A stretch of 6,433 nt of DNA from Lachnospiraceae bacterium UBA7598. GTDB taxonomy: Bacteria > Bacillota > Clostridia > Lachnospirales > Lachnospiraceae. A program made the position numbers and the translations under genes. Shown piece by piece: positions 1 to 6,433 of this stretch. Within the stretch, counting starts at the first letter, position 1. Every line of letters starts with the position of its first letter. Below the pieces are notes generated by a model. It was not told where the DNA came from. It made no database searches and saw only the letters and a program-made list of their open reading frames with translations. Location: NCBI GenBank assembly GCA_002474415.1, contig DLQV01000103.1:223-6655 (forward strand), given 5' to 3'.

Positions 1-177
1 CGTTCCGAGAAGATCCGTACTTACAATTTCCCACAGGGACGTGTGACGGATCATCGCATCAACCTGACATTATACAAGCTGGACAAGATTCTTGACGGAG
101 ATATTCAGGAGATTATCGATGCATGTATCGCGGCCGATCAGGCGAAGAAACTTGCGAAAATGCAGGATGAAAACTAA
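1..177 (+). CDS. prfA: Peptide chain release factor 1 (RF1), C-terminal 58 residues, 5' end outside window
   Basis: The window opens inside this gene, with frame 1 running to a TAA at 175-177. The visible protein starts [20 protein letters not shown] and continues with [20 protein letters not shown]. This is the highly conserved C-terminal part of bacterial class I release factors; the TYNFPQ and RVTDHRI stretches are typical of RF1. RF1 recognises UAA and UAG in the ribosomal A site and triggers peptide release in the cytoplasm. Its catalytic GGQ loop and PxT stop-codon reader lie upstream of the window, so they cannot be checked. The family is about 355-360 residues long, so roughly one sixth is seen. 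The tail is RF1-like rather than RF2-like, but RF2 is related and the call rests on 58 residues. The gene is followed by an intrinsic terminator, so it is probably the last gene of its operon. Confidence 0.95.
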   Translation, partial: RSEKIRTYNFPQGRVTDHRINLTLYKLDKILDGDIQEIIDACIAADQAKKLAKMQDEN

Positions 178-241
178 TCTGTCCGGTTTATGATGTTCGT
201 TTTGCATAGGTAGTAGCTGATAATTGAAAAAATGGATGGAG

Positions 242-277
242 AAGACGGACGTTGACATATGTCATTGTCCGTTTTTT
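242..277 (+). terminator. Intrinsic terminator after prfA
   Basis: ACGGAC at 245-250 pairs with GTCCGT at 267-272. Inside it lies the perfect palindrome TGACATATGTCA at 253-264. One G-T wobble (251/266) and one T-T mismatch (252/265) separate the two helices. The outer stem can extend by A-T pairs from the upstream AA into the T run, and TTTTTT follows at 272-277. A strong stem directly followed by a U tract is the classic rho-independent signal. It sits 65 bases after the prfA stop and separates that unit from the exported-protein gene. Confidence 0.9.
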
Positions 278-358
278 GAAACAAAATTTATTTTAAGAAA
301 ATCATAAGAATAATGTAATGGAATATAAATTTGTTGGTACTACAATAGCAATAAAGAC

Positions 359-365
359 AAGGAGG
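359..365 (+). promoter_or_regulatory. Ribosome binding site that fixes the start of the exported-protein gene
   Basis: AAGGAGG is a near-perfect match to the anti-Shine-Dalgarno sequence and lies 9 bases before the ATG at 375. The in-frame ATG at 318 has no comparable site and would place 19 residues in front of a clean signal peptide, so 375 is the better start. The 278-358 stretch is very AT-rich. It has -10-like hexamers such as TATAAA at 324-329 and TACAAT at 341-346, but no convincing partner -35 box, so no promoter is called. Confidence 0.9.
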
Positions 366-374
366 CAGAAATCT

Positions 375-1136
375 ATGAAAAAGAATGGATTAAAGAAACT
401 CGGAGTATTTGCATTGGCAGCAGCATTTGCAGTTGGTGTGCTGGCAACATCCATACAGCCATCGGATGCGGCAACGACGAAGTATCAGGTAAAGAAAGAG
501 TCTTATTCTCAGGAATATAAGCTGGATGATGGAACGGTGTATTTTTCCGTAAAAGGAAAATTTCCGACAATCAGTAATAATACCAAGGCGGCTGGGAAAA
601 TCAATCAGGCGTTAAAAAAAGAAAAAAATCGACTGATCCATCAGTATGATCTGGAGGACCTGAAGGAAGGATACGAATCGCAGGTTGCATATGCAAAGGA
701 GAATGACCAGAGTTTACCGTTGGCTTACGGAGATGAAATTCAGTGTAAAGTAACGGCGAATAATAAAAAGTATTTCAGCGTAATGTTAAGCGGTTATATA
801 TATGAAGGCGGAGCACATGGCAGCCCATATCGCAGCTGTCTGACATTCAATGCTAAGACCGGAGAAAAACTGACGGCAGCGAAAATATTTGGAATCAGCA
901 AAAAAAAGCTGAACGATAAAGTTCATAAACTCTATCTTGCAAAATTTGACAAGAAGGGCACAGATGCCGGTTTTTATCCGGTTACCAGAAAAGAATTCCA
1001 GGAGGATATCAAGACCATGGATTTCAACGAATATTTTTATGTTAGTAACGATGGAAAAGTGGTCTTTTATGCAGATCCGTATGCGTTGGGACCATACGCA
1101 TCGGGATATATTCAGGTTTCTGCAGCAATTAAATAA
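375..1136 (+). CDS. Exported protein with RsiV/PdaC-like DUF4163-DUF3298 domain
   Basis: The protein has 253 residues. Residues 1-32 form a standard signal peptide: basic MKKNGLKK, a hydrophobic core about residues 10-25, then SDA|ATT as a likely signal peptidase I site. The mature part fits the DUF4163 then DUF3298 architecture found in the extracellular part of the anti-sigma factor RsiV and in front of the PdaC deacetylase domain. The markers are a basic N-terminal beta/helix region (about 36-115), GYIYEGGAHG at 140-149, LTFNAKTGEKL at 156-166, and the C-terminal FYVSNDGKVVFYADPYALGPYASG at 221-244. Nothing resembling a sigma-binding cytoplasmic domain or a deacetylase domain is present, and there is no second membrane segment, LPXTG motif or lipobox, so it is probably secreted or loosely wall-held. 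Two cysteines, C124 and C155, could form a disulfide. In RsiV this region binds lysozyme; whether this protein does is inference only. It lies in its own unit after the prfA terminator, apparently with the thioesterase gene. Confidence 0.85.
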   Translation: MKKNGLKKLGVFALAAAFAVGVLATSIQPSDAATTKYQVKKESYSQEYKLDDGTVYFSVKGKFPTISNNTKAAGKINQALKKEKNRLIHQYDLEDLKEGYESQVAYAKENDQSLPLAYGDEIQCKVTANNKKYFSVMLSGYIYEGGAHGSPYRSCLTFNAKTGEKLTAAKIFGISKKKLNDKVHKLYLAKFDKKGTDAGFYPVTRKEFQEDIKTMDFNEYFYVSNDGKVVFYADPYALGPYASGYIQVSAAIK

Positions 1137-1184
1137 ATTCTATCTGTAAAACTGTCAGAAACGGGATAAATAAAAAAGTCAATA

Positions 1185-1191
1185 AAGGAAG
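1185..1191 (+). promoter_or_regulatory. Ribosome binding site of the thioesterase gene
   Basis: AAGGAAG lies 5 bases before the ATG at 1197 and supports that start over internal methionines such as M48, which would cut into the hotdog domain. The 60-base gap 1137-1196 shows no hairpin with a T run, so transcription probably continues from the preceding gene. Confidence 0.75.
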
Positions 1192-1196
1192 AAAAC

Positions 1197-1682
1197 ATGA
1201 GTAAGAAACACAAACATATTTCTGCCGTGAAAACAACAGAACAGAAGGCAGTACAACAGTCACAGCAGCCACAGGAACTGACACCACAGAAGCTGAACCG
1301 GATTTTGGAGAAAAATCCGTTTGCACAGCTTCTGGGAATGGAACTGCTGGAAGTGCGGGAAGGCTATGCTTACGGAAGAATGCGCATGGATGAGCATTTT
1401 ACGAATATTTACGGTGGAATGCATGGCGGATGTGCGTATGCGCTTGCCGACACGCTTGCCGGTGTGGCGGCATCTACCTATGGCAATTATGTTACAACGA
1501 TTGACGGGAAAATGAATTATCTGGAGGCTGTGAAAGATACTGGTTATGTGTACGGTGAGGCGGAAGTGCAAAGACAGGGAGGACGGATCGGCGTATATAC
1601 CGTGAAACTTATGGATGAAAATCAAAAAGTTCTGGTTACAGCTGATTTTACTTATTACAAGACAAGCAGTGCAATCGGTTAG
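1197..1682 (+). CDS. PaaI-type hotdog-fold thioesterase
   Basis: The protein has 161 residues. From about residue 29 it matches the small hotdog thioesterases of the PaaI/4HBT group: NPFAQLLGMELLEVREGYAYGRM at 40-62, then HFTNIYGGMHGGCAYALADTLAG at 67-89. That second stretch holds the characteristic N-x-x-G-G-x-H-G-G turn (N70, G73, G74, H76-G78) and the following helix with D85. The rest is the usual beta sheet (TTIDGKMNYLEAVKDTG, then YGEAEVQRQGGRIGVYTVKLMDENQKVLVTADFTYY). Members hydrolyse acyl-CoA or similar thioesters as cytoplasmic dimers or tetramers; the substrate cannot be told from sequence, and no phenylacetate-pathway genes are in view. Residues 1-28 are a polar extension rich in Lys and Gln, unusual because most members begin close to the hotdog domain. 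The gene is probably co-transcribed with the exported-protein gene upstream and ends at a strong terminator. Confidence 0.9.
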   Translation: MSKKHKHISAVKTTEQKAVQQSQQPQELTPQKLNRILEKNPFAQLLGMELLEVREGYAYGRMRMDEHFTNIYGGMHGGCAYALADTLAGVAASTYGNYVTTIDGKMNYLEAVKDTGYVYGEAEVQRQGGRIGVYTVKLMDENQKVLVTADFTYYKTSSAIG

Positions 1683-1734
1683 AATTTTAAATGTAAATTG
1701 TTTAAAAAATAAAAACAACTTAATAAAAACAGAA

Positions 1735-1788
1735 AATGCGGTCATATTTATGAAAAAATATTTCATGAAAATGACCGCTTTATTGTTT
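1735..1788 (+). terminator. Long intrinsic terminator after the thioesterase gene
   Basis: GCGGTCAT at 1738-1745 pairs exactly with ATGACCGC at 1771-1778. After one A-A mismatch (1746/1770) the stem continues through TTTATGAAA (1747-1755) with TTTCATGAA (1761-1769), including one T-G wobble, leaving a tiny A-rich loop at 1756-1760. That gives about 17 pairs. TTTATTGTTT follows at 1779-1788, an imperfect but usable U tract. An A-rich run sits on the upstream side (AGAAAA at 1731-1736), so some termination from the opposite direction is also possible. It separates the thioesterase unit from gltB. Confidence 0.85.
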
Positions 1789-1825
1789 GAAAAACGAAAG
1801 ATATAAAAGAAAACACACACTATTT

Positions 1826-1868
1826 TCTGATAATATTATATAAAATAAATAATAGACAAATTATCAGA
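1826..1868. repeat. Inverted repeat in the gltB promoter region
   Basis: TCTGATAAT at 1826-1834 is the exact reverse complement of ATTATCAGA at 1860-1868, giving 9-base arms separated by 25 bases, with arm centres 34 bases apart. The T/A richness makes a chance repeat plausible. Its position over the presumed promoter also fits a dimeric regulator site, or a weak hairpin if transcription starts upstream of it. Confidence 0.5.
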
Positions 1869-1885
1869 CAATAGAACAAAAAAAG

Positions 1886-1895
1886 TGATTTACAA
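1886..1895 (+). repeat. Direct repeat copy 1 in the gltB leader
   Basis: TGATTTACAA occurs here followed by GCG, and again at 1949-1958 followed by CG. The two exact 10-base copies are 63 bases apart, start to start, close to six helical turns. The function is unknown and chance has not been excluded. Confidence 0.45.
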
Positions 1896-1915
1896 GCGGC
1901 GATTATAGGAGTAAA

Positions 1916-1930
1916 ATGAGAATCAGTTAA
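1916..1930 (+). CDS. Possible four-residue leader ORF (MRIS) upstream of gltB
   Basis: AGGAG at 1907-1911 sits 4 bases before an ATG at 1916, which opens a four-codon frame encoding MRIS and ending in TAA at 1928-1930. The ribosome binding site is stronger than the one in front of gltB itself, yet the frame stops almost at once, 43 bases before the gltB ATG. It could act as a translated leader or ribosome standby site, or mean nothing. There is no run of Glu or Gln codons that would point to amino-acid attenuation. Confidence 0.25.
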   Translation: MRIS

Positions 1931-1948
1931 GAAAAAGCAACTCATGAA

Positions 1949-1958
1949 TGATTTACAA
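1949..1958 (+). repeat. Direct repeat copy 2 in the gltB leader
   Basis: This is the second exact copy of TGATTTACAA, lying just before the gltB ribosome binding site. See the copy at 1886-1895. Confidence 0.45.
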
Positions 1959-1960
1959 CG

Positions 1961-1966
1961 AAAGGA
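1961..1966 (+). promoter_or_regulatory. Ribosome binding site that fixes the gltB start
   Basis: AAAGGA lies 7 bases before the ATG at 1974. An in-frame ATG at 1944 would add ten residues (MNDLQRKDSS), but no purine-rich site is suitably placed before it, so 1974 is preferred. Confidence 0.75.
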
Positions 1967-1973
1967 TAGTTCT

Positions 1974-4900
1974 ATGAAAGAGCAATGGAATGAGAGCACA
2001 GCAACCGCCAAAGGATTATATGATCCAAGTTTCGAACATGATAACTGCGGAATTGGTGCTGTGGTAAACATCAAAGGTATCAAGACCCACCAGACCGTGG
2101 AAAATGCCTTGAAAATTGTTGAGAACTTAAAGCATAGAGCCGGAAAAGATGCCGACGGAAAGACCGGAGACGGTGTTGGTATTCTTCTTCAGATTTCCCA
2201 TAAGTTCTTTAAAAAGGCGGTAGAGCCACTTGGAATTGAACTGGGAGAGGAGAGAGATTACGGTGTCGGAATGTTTTTCTTCCCACAGGATGAGTTAAAG
2301 ACCAATCAGGCAAAGAAGATGTTTGAGGTAATTGTCGAGAAGGAAGGAATGGAGTTCCTCGGATGGAGACAGGTACCGATTCATCCGGACAAGCTTTCCG
2401 ACAAGGCCAGAGGATGTATGCCATGCATCATGCAGGCGTTCATCAAAAGACCGGAAGATGTGGAGAAGGGACTTGATTTTGACCGCAAGCTGTATGTGGC
2501 ACGCCGTGTATTCGAGCAGTCCAATGATGACAGCTACGTTGCTTCTCTTTCGAGCAGAACGATCGTATATAAAGGAATGTTTCTTGTAGAGCAGTTGCGT
2601 CAGTTCTTCTCCGATCTGCAGGATAAGGATTATGAGTCTGCAATTGCAACCGTACATTCCCGTTTCTCAACCAACACAAATCCAAGCTGGGAGAGAGCAC
2701 ATCCAAACCGTTTTATTGTACATAACGGTGAGATCAACACTATTCGTGGTAATGCAGACAAGATGCTTGCCCGTGAAGAGACGATGGCATCCGGCAAGCT
2801 GCGCGGGGAATTCCAGAAGGTGCTTCCGGTCGTCAACACCGAAGGATCTGACTCCGCAATGCTGGACAATACCCTGGAGTTTTTAGTTATGAGTGGTATG
2901 GATCTTCCGCTGGCAGTCATGATTATGATTCCGGAGCCATGGGCAAACAACGCAGTGATGTCGCAGAAAAAGAAAGATTTCTATCAGTATTATGCAACCA
3001 TGATGGAGCCTTGGGACGGACCGGCATCCATTCTGTTTTCCGATGGAGATATGATGGGAGCAGTTCTTGATCGTAACGGTCTGCGTCCATCCCGTTATTA
3101 CATTACAGACGATGATTATCTGATTCTTTCTTCTGAGGTCGGAGTTCTTGACATTGATCCGACGCATATCGTGACAAAAGATCGTCTGCGTCCTGGTAAA
3201 ATGCTCCTTGTAGATACGGTACAGGGGCGTGTGATTGATGATGATGAGTTAAAAGAAAGATATGCGGATAAGCGTCCGTATGGTGAGTGGCTCGACAGCA
3301 ACATCGTCATGTTAAAGGATTTAAAGATTCCGAATGAGCGTGTGCCGGAATACACACAGGAAGAGCGTCAGAGAATGCAGAGAGCATTCGGTTATACGTA
3401 CGAGTCCTTAAAGGATTCCATCCTGCCGATGGCAAAGAACGGCATCGAAGGTACCGCAGCAATGGGTACGGATACACCGCTTGCAGCGTTGTCCGGAAAC
3501 CGTGAGCCACTGTTTAACTATTTCAAGCAGCTGTTTGCACAGGTAACCAATCCGCCAATCGATTCTATCCGTGAGGAGGTTGTCACTTCTACAACGGTAT
3601 ACATCGGATCTGCCGGAAACCTCTTAGAGGAAAAGCCGGAGAACTGTAAAGTACTTCGGATCAATAATCCAATTCTGACCAATACAGACCTGATGAAAAT
3701 CCGCAATATGAAAGTAGACGGATTTAAAGTAGAAACCATTCCGATTATTTATTATAAGAATACCAGTCTTGAAAAAGCGGTAGATCGTCTCTTTATCGAG
3801 GCGGACCGTGCATACAGAGACGGAGCCAATATCCTGATCCTTTCCGACAGAGGTGTGGATGATAACCATGTGGCAATTCCTTCCCTACTTGCCGTATCTG
3901 CATTGCAGCAGTATCTGGTAAAGACAAAGAAACGTACTTCCCTTTCCCTGATTCTCGAATCCGGAGAGCCGCGTAAGGTACATCATTTTGCAACACTGCT
4001 TGGTTTTGGTGCGAGTGCCATCAACCCATACCTGGCACTGGATACCGTAAAACAGCTGATCGACGAGCATATGTTAGACAAAGATTATTATGCCGCAGTT
4101 GATGATTATAACCATGCAATTATCACCGGTATTGTAAAGATTGCAGCCAAGATGGGTATTTCTACGATCCAGTCGTATCAGGGTTCCAAGATTTTTGAGG
4201 CACTTGGTATTGATAAAGATGTCATTGACAAGTATTTCACCAATACGGTCAGCCGTATCGGCGGAATTTCCATCAAGGATATCGAGAATGATGTCAATAC
4301 GCTTCATTCCGCAGCGTATGATCCGCTGGGACTTGAAACCGATGTAACCCTTGACAGCAAGGGTCGCCACAAGATGAGAAGCGGAGCCGATGCGCATCTG
4401 TACAATCCGGCTACCATCCATCTGCTGCAGCAGTCTACCCAGCGCGGGGACTATGAGATGTTCAAGCAGTATACGAGTCTGGTAGATGAAGAAGAAAAGC
4501 ATACGAACCTGCGTGGACTGATGGATTTCGAGTACCCGAAGAAGGGTGTGAAGCTTGAGGAAGTGGAAAGCGTAGATTCTATCGTGACACGTTTTAAGAC
4601 CGGAGCGATGTCTTACGGTTCTATTTCGAAGGAAGCACATGAGACACTTGCTATTGCCATGAATCACTTACACGGTAAGTCAAACACCGGTGAAGGTGGT
4701 GAGGACAAGGATCGTCTGACCGTCGGACCGGACGGAAAGAACCGTTGTTCCGCAATCAAACAGGTTGCATCCGGACGTTTCGGTGTTACCAGCCGTTATC
4801 TGACCAGTGCACAGGAAATCCAGATTAAAATGGCGCAGGGAGCAAAGCCAGGGGAAGGTGGACATCTTCCAGGAAAGAAAGTATATCCATGGATTGCCAA

Positions 4901-6433
4901 GACAAGACTTTCCACACCGGGTGTATCTTTGATCTCCCCGCCACCACACCACGATATTTATTCCATCGAGGATCTGGAGCAGCTGATCTTTGACTTAAAG
5001 AATGCAAACCGTGATGCAAGAATTTCCGTAAAACTGGTTTCCGAGGCAGGTGTCGGTACCGTAGCAGCCGGTGTTGCAAAAGCCGGTGCACAGGTTGTCC
5101 TGATCTCCGGATATGACGGTGGTACAGGTGCTGCGCCAAGCAGTTCCATCCACAACGCAGGTCTTCCGTGGGAACTTGGTCTGGCAGAAACACATCAGAC
5201 ATTGATTATGAACGGATTGCGCAATAAAGTAAGAATTGAGACAGACGGAAAGCTGATGAGCGGTAAAGATGTAGCCATTGCAGCATGTCTTGGTGCGGAA
5301 GAGTTTGGTTTTGCAACCGCTCCGCTCGTAACCATGGGCTGTGTCATGATGCGAGTATGTAATCTGGATACCTGTCCGGCAGGTATTGCAACCCAGAATC
5401 CGGAGCTTCGGAAGCGTTTCGCAGGAAAACCGGAGTATGTTGAAAACTTCATGCGTTTTATCGCTGAGGAACTTCGGGAGTACATGGCAAAACTTGGCGT
5501 CCGCACGGTGGATGAACTTGTCGGACGAAGCGATTTCTTAAAGGTTCGCGGCGATCTGTCCGAGCGTGAAGCAAAGCTTGACCTGAGCAATATCTTAAAT
5601 AATCCGTTTGCAGGAACAAAGCAGAAGGTTATTTTTGATCCGAAGCAGGTATATGATTTCGAGCTGGAGAAGACAAAAGATATCACGGAGTTCTTAAAAC
5701 AGTTAAAGCCGGCACTTGATAAGAAGCAGAAGCGTATGATCGATACCGAAGTAACAAACGTAAACCGTTCGCTTGGAACAATCTTCGGATCAGAGATTAC
5801 AAAGAAGTACGACGATACACTCGATGAGGATACGTTCATTATTAAATGCAGCGGAGCCGGCGGACAGAGTTTTGGCGCCTTTATTCCAAAGGGACTGACA
5901 CTCGAACTGGTGGGAGATTCCAACGATTATTTCGGAAAGGGACTTTCCGGCGGAAAGCTGATCGTTTATCCACCGGCAGGAGTAAACTTTAAAAAGGATG
6001 AGAACATCATTATCGGTAACGTAGCACTGTACGGTGCGACAAGCGGTAAGGCATTCATCAATGGTGTGGCAGGAGAACGTTTCTGTGTCAGAAATTCCGG
6101 AGCTACCGCTGTTGTTGAGGGTGTCGGTGATCATGGATGTGAATATATGACGGGCGGTCGTGTCGTTATCCTTGGTAAAACTGGAAAGAACTTTGCCGCA
6201 GGTATGAGCGGTGGTATCGCTTATGTACTGGATGAGGACAACGATCTGTACATGCGTACCAACAAGTCCATGGTATTCAGTGAGGAAGTTACCAATAAAT
6301 ATGACGTATTAGAGCTCAAAGAAATGATCAAAGAGCATGTTACCCTGACCAATTCTGAAAAGGGTAAGGAAATTCTCGATCACTTCAGTGAGTATCTGCC
6401 GAAGTTTAAGAAAGTCATCCCATATGATTACAA
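1974..6433 (+). CDS. gltB: Glutamate synthase large subunit (GOGAT alpha), 3' end outside window
   Basis: The frame is open without interruption for 1486 codons, ending in KVIPYDYK close to the usual C-terminus; the family is about 1500-1530 residues, so only a short tail is missing. The enzyme takes the amide of glutamine, channels ammonia and makes glutamate from 2-oxoglutarate in the cytoplasm, normally with the NAD(P)H-oxidising small subunit GltD. Domains: a propeptide of 24 residues; a class II glutamine amidotransferase from catalytic C25 (HDNCGIG), with HSRFSTNT (R230), HNGEINT (N251, G252) and GSDS (D293) as the glutamine site; a central domain, about 525-770; an FMN-binding synthase barrel from about 840-1210, with GAMSYGSIS at 877-885, SPPPHHD and ISGYDGGTGA; and a C-terminal GXGXG beta helix, about 1270-1465, starting near CSGAGGQSFGAF. 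A 3Fe-4S cluster motif C-x5-C-x4-C is intact at C1123, C1129 and C1134. No catalytic residue looks lost. A ferredoxin-dependent form cannot be excluded, because the position where gltD would lie is not in view. Confidence 0.97.
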   Translation, partial: MKEQWNESTATAKGLYDPSFEHDNCGIGAVVNIKGIKTHQTVENALKIVENLKHRAGKDADGKTGDGVGILLQISHKFFKKAVEPLGIELGEERDYGVGMFFFPQDELKTNQAKKMFEVIVEKEGMEFLGWRQVPIHPDKLSDKARGCMPCIMQAFIKRPEDVEKGLDFDRKLYVARRVFEQSNDDSYVASLSSRTIVYKGMFLVEQLRQFFSDLQDKDYESAIATVHSRFSTNTNPSWERAHPNRFIVHNGEINTIRGNADKMLAREETMASGKLRGEFQKVLPVVNTEGSDSAMLDNTLEFLVMSGMDLPLAVMIMIPEPWANNAVMSQKKKDFYQYYATMMEPWDGPASILFSDGDMMGAVLDRNGLRPSRYYITDDDYLILSSEVGVLDIDPTHIVTKDRLRPGKMLLVDTVQGRVIDDDELKERYADKRPYGEWLDSNIVMLKDLKIPNERVPEYTQEERQRMQRAFGYTYESLKDSILPMAKNGIEGTAAMGTDTPLAALSGNREPLFNYFKQLFAQVTNPPIDSIREEVVTSTTVYIGSAGNLLEEKPENCKVLRINNPILTNTDLMKIRNMKVDGFKVETIPIIYYKNTSLEKAVDRLFIEADRAYRDGANILILSDRGVDDNHVAIPSLLAVSALQQYLVKTKKRTSLSLILESGEPRKVHHFATLLGFGASAINPYLALDTVKQLIDEHMLDKDYYAAVDDYNHAIITGIVKIAAKMGISTIQSYQGSKIFEALGIDKDVIDKYFTNTVSRIGGISIKDIENDVNTLHSAAYDPLGLETDVTLDSKGRHKMRSGADAHLYNPATIHLLQQSTQRGDYEMFKQYTSLVDEEEKHTNLRGLMDFEYPKKGVKLEEVESVDSIVTRFKTGAMSYGSISKEAHETLAIAMNHLHGKSNTGEGGEDKDRLTVGPDGKNRCSAIKQVASGRFGVTSRYLTSAQEIQIKMAQGAKPGEGGHLPGKKVYPWIAKTRLSTPGVSLISPPPHHDIYSIEDLEQLIFDLKNANRDARISVKLVSEAGVGTVAAGVAKAGAQVVLISGYDGGTGAAPSSSIHNAGLPWELGLAETHQTLIMNGLRNKVRIETDGKLMSGKDVAIAACLGAEEFGFATAPLVTMGCVMMRVCNLDTCPAGIATQNPELRKRFAGKPEYVENFMRFIAEELREYMAKLGVRTVDELVGRSDFLKVRGDLSEREAKLDLSNILNNPFAGTKQKVIFDPKQVYDFELEKTKDITEFLKQLKPALDKKQKRMIDTEVTNVNRSLGTIFGSEITKKYDDTLDEDTFIIKCSGAGGQSFGAFIPKGLTLELVGDSNDYFGKGLSGGKLIVYPPAGVNFKKDENIIIGNVALYGATSGKAFINGVAGERFCVRNSGATAVVEGVGDHGCEYMTGGRVVILGKTGKNFAAGMSGGIAYVLDEDNDLYMRTNKSMVFSEEVTNKYDVLELKEMIKEHVTLTNSEKGKEILDHFSEYLPKFKKVIPYDY

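Larger units (their letters stand above)
1789..1973 (+). promoter_or_regulatory. AT-rich leader and promoter region of gltB
   Basis: This stretch between the terminator and the gltB start must hold the gltB promoter, because the hairpin just upstream should stop readthrough. Bases 1800-1860 are almost entirely A and T and contain several -10-like hexamers: GATAAT 1829-1834, TATTAT 1834-1839, TATAAA 1839-1844 and AATAAT 1848-1853. None has a good -35 partner; the best pairing I can make is TTCTGA 1825-1830 with AATAAT 1848-1853 at 17 bases, which is weak and suggests activator dependence. The region also carries an inverted repeat, a spaced direct repeat and small ORFs, listed separately. I do not recognise a T-box, glutamine riboswitch or other known RNA element. 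Confidence 0.55.

Noticed and set aside
196..224. Possible promoter with TTCGTT and GATAAT after prfA
   Set aside because: The -35 match is poor, and any transcript would run straight into the terminator at 242-277.
318..374. Upstream in-frame ATG giving a 272-residue form of the exported protein
   Set aside because: It has no good ribosome binding site, and it would bury the signal peptide behind 19 residues. The AAGGAGG site at 359-365 points to 375.
1260..1820. A 186-residue open frame on the minus strand across the thioesterase gene and its terminator
   Set aside because: It is antisense to a well-recognised hotdog gene and crosses the terminator hairpin. Its protein is rich in Phe, Ile and His with no family resemblance, which is what a shadow frame looks like.
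1980..2020. Run reading GAGAGCACAGCAACCGCC followed by AAAGGA, faintly like part of a glycine riboswitch
   Set aside because: It lies inside the gltB propeptide codons, and the paired core and tandem aptamer layout are absent.
4074..4667. A 197-residue open frame on the minus strand inside gltB
   Set aside because: It lies opposite the gltB central and synthase domains, with no recognisable family, and is explained by low stop frequency in the opposite strand.
5195..5923. A 242-residue open frame on the minus strand inside gltB
   Set aside because: It is fully antisense to conserved gltB coding sequence. Its Ser-rich composition reflects the reverse complement of the gltB codons.
1974..6433. 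Possible frameshift or truncation in gltB
   Set aside because: Reading all codons by eye gave a continuous frame with every expected domain and motif in order.

Overview
The window reads as ordinary chromosome of a Gram-positive, low-to-mid GC anaerobic Firmicute, most likely a Clostridia member such as a Lachnospiraceae relative. That placement is inferred from three things: strong AGGAGG-type ribosome binding sites, AT-rich spacers with intrinsic U-tract terminators, and the character of the RF1, RsiV/PdaC-like and GltB proteins. No 16S or other decisive taxonomic marker is present. Every gene supported here is on the + strand.

Layout: (1) 1-177 is the 3' end of prfA (peptide chain release factor 1), closed by an intrinsic terminator at 242-277. 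(2) 375-1136 encodes a 253-residue exported protein, made of a signal peptide plus a domain resembling the extracytoplasmic DUF4163/DUF3298 part of RsiV and PdaC. (3) 1197-1682 encodes a 161-residue hotdog-fold thioesterase of the PaaI type. It starts 60 bases after the previous gene with no terminator between them, so the two are probably co-transcribed; a long hairpin terminator follows at about 1735-1788. (4) 1789-1973 is an AT-rich leader holding an inverted repeat, a 10-base direct repeat with copies 63 bases apart, and two tiny ORFs. (5) 1974 to the window edge is gltB, the large subunit of glutamate synthase. It covers 1486 codons and is missing only a short C-terminal tail.

The genes do not form one pathway. 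RF1 is translation machinery, the exported protein acts outside the membrane, the thioesterase is a small acyl-CoA-type hydrolase, and GltB is the main ammonia-assimilation enzyme, converting glutamine and 2-oxoglutarate into two glutamates. The two terminators divide the window into three transcription units. I found no RNA gene, insertion sequence, CRISPR array or phage gene, and no clear previously undescribed system. The items most worth a second look are the RsiV-like exported domain that lacks a sigma-factor-binding part and the repeat structure in the gltB leader.
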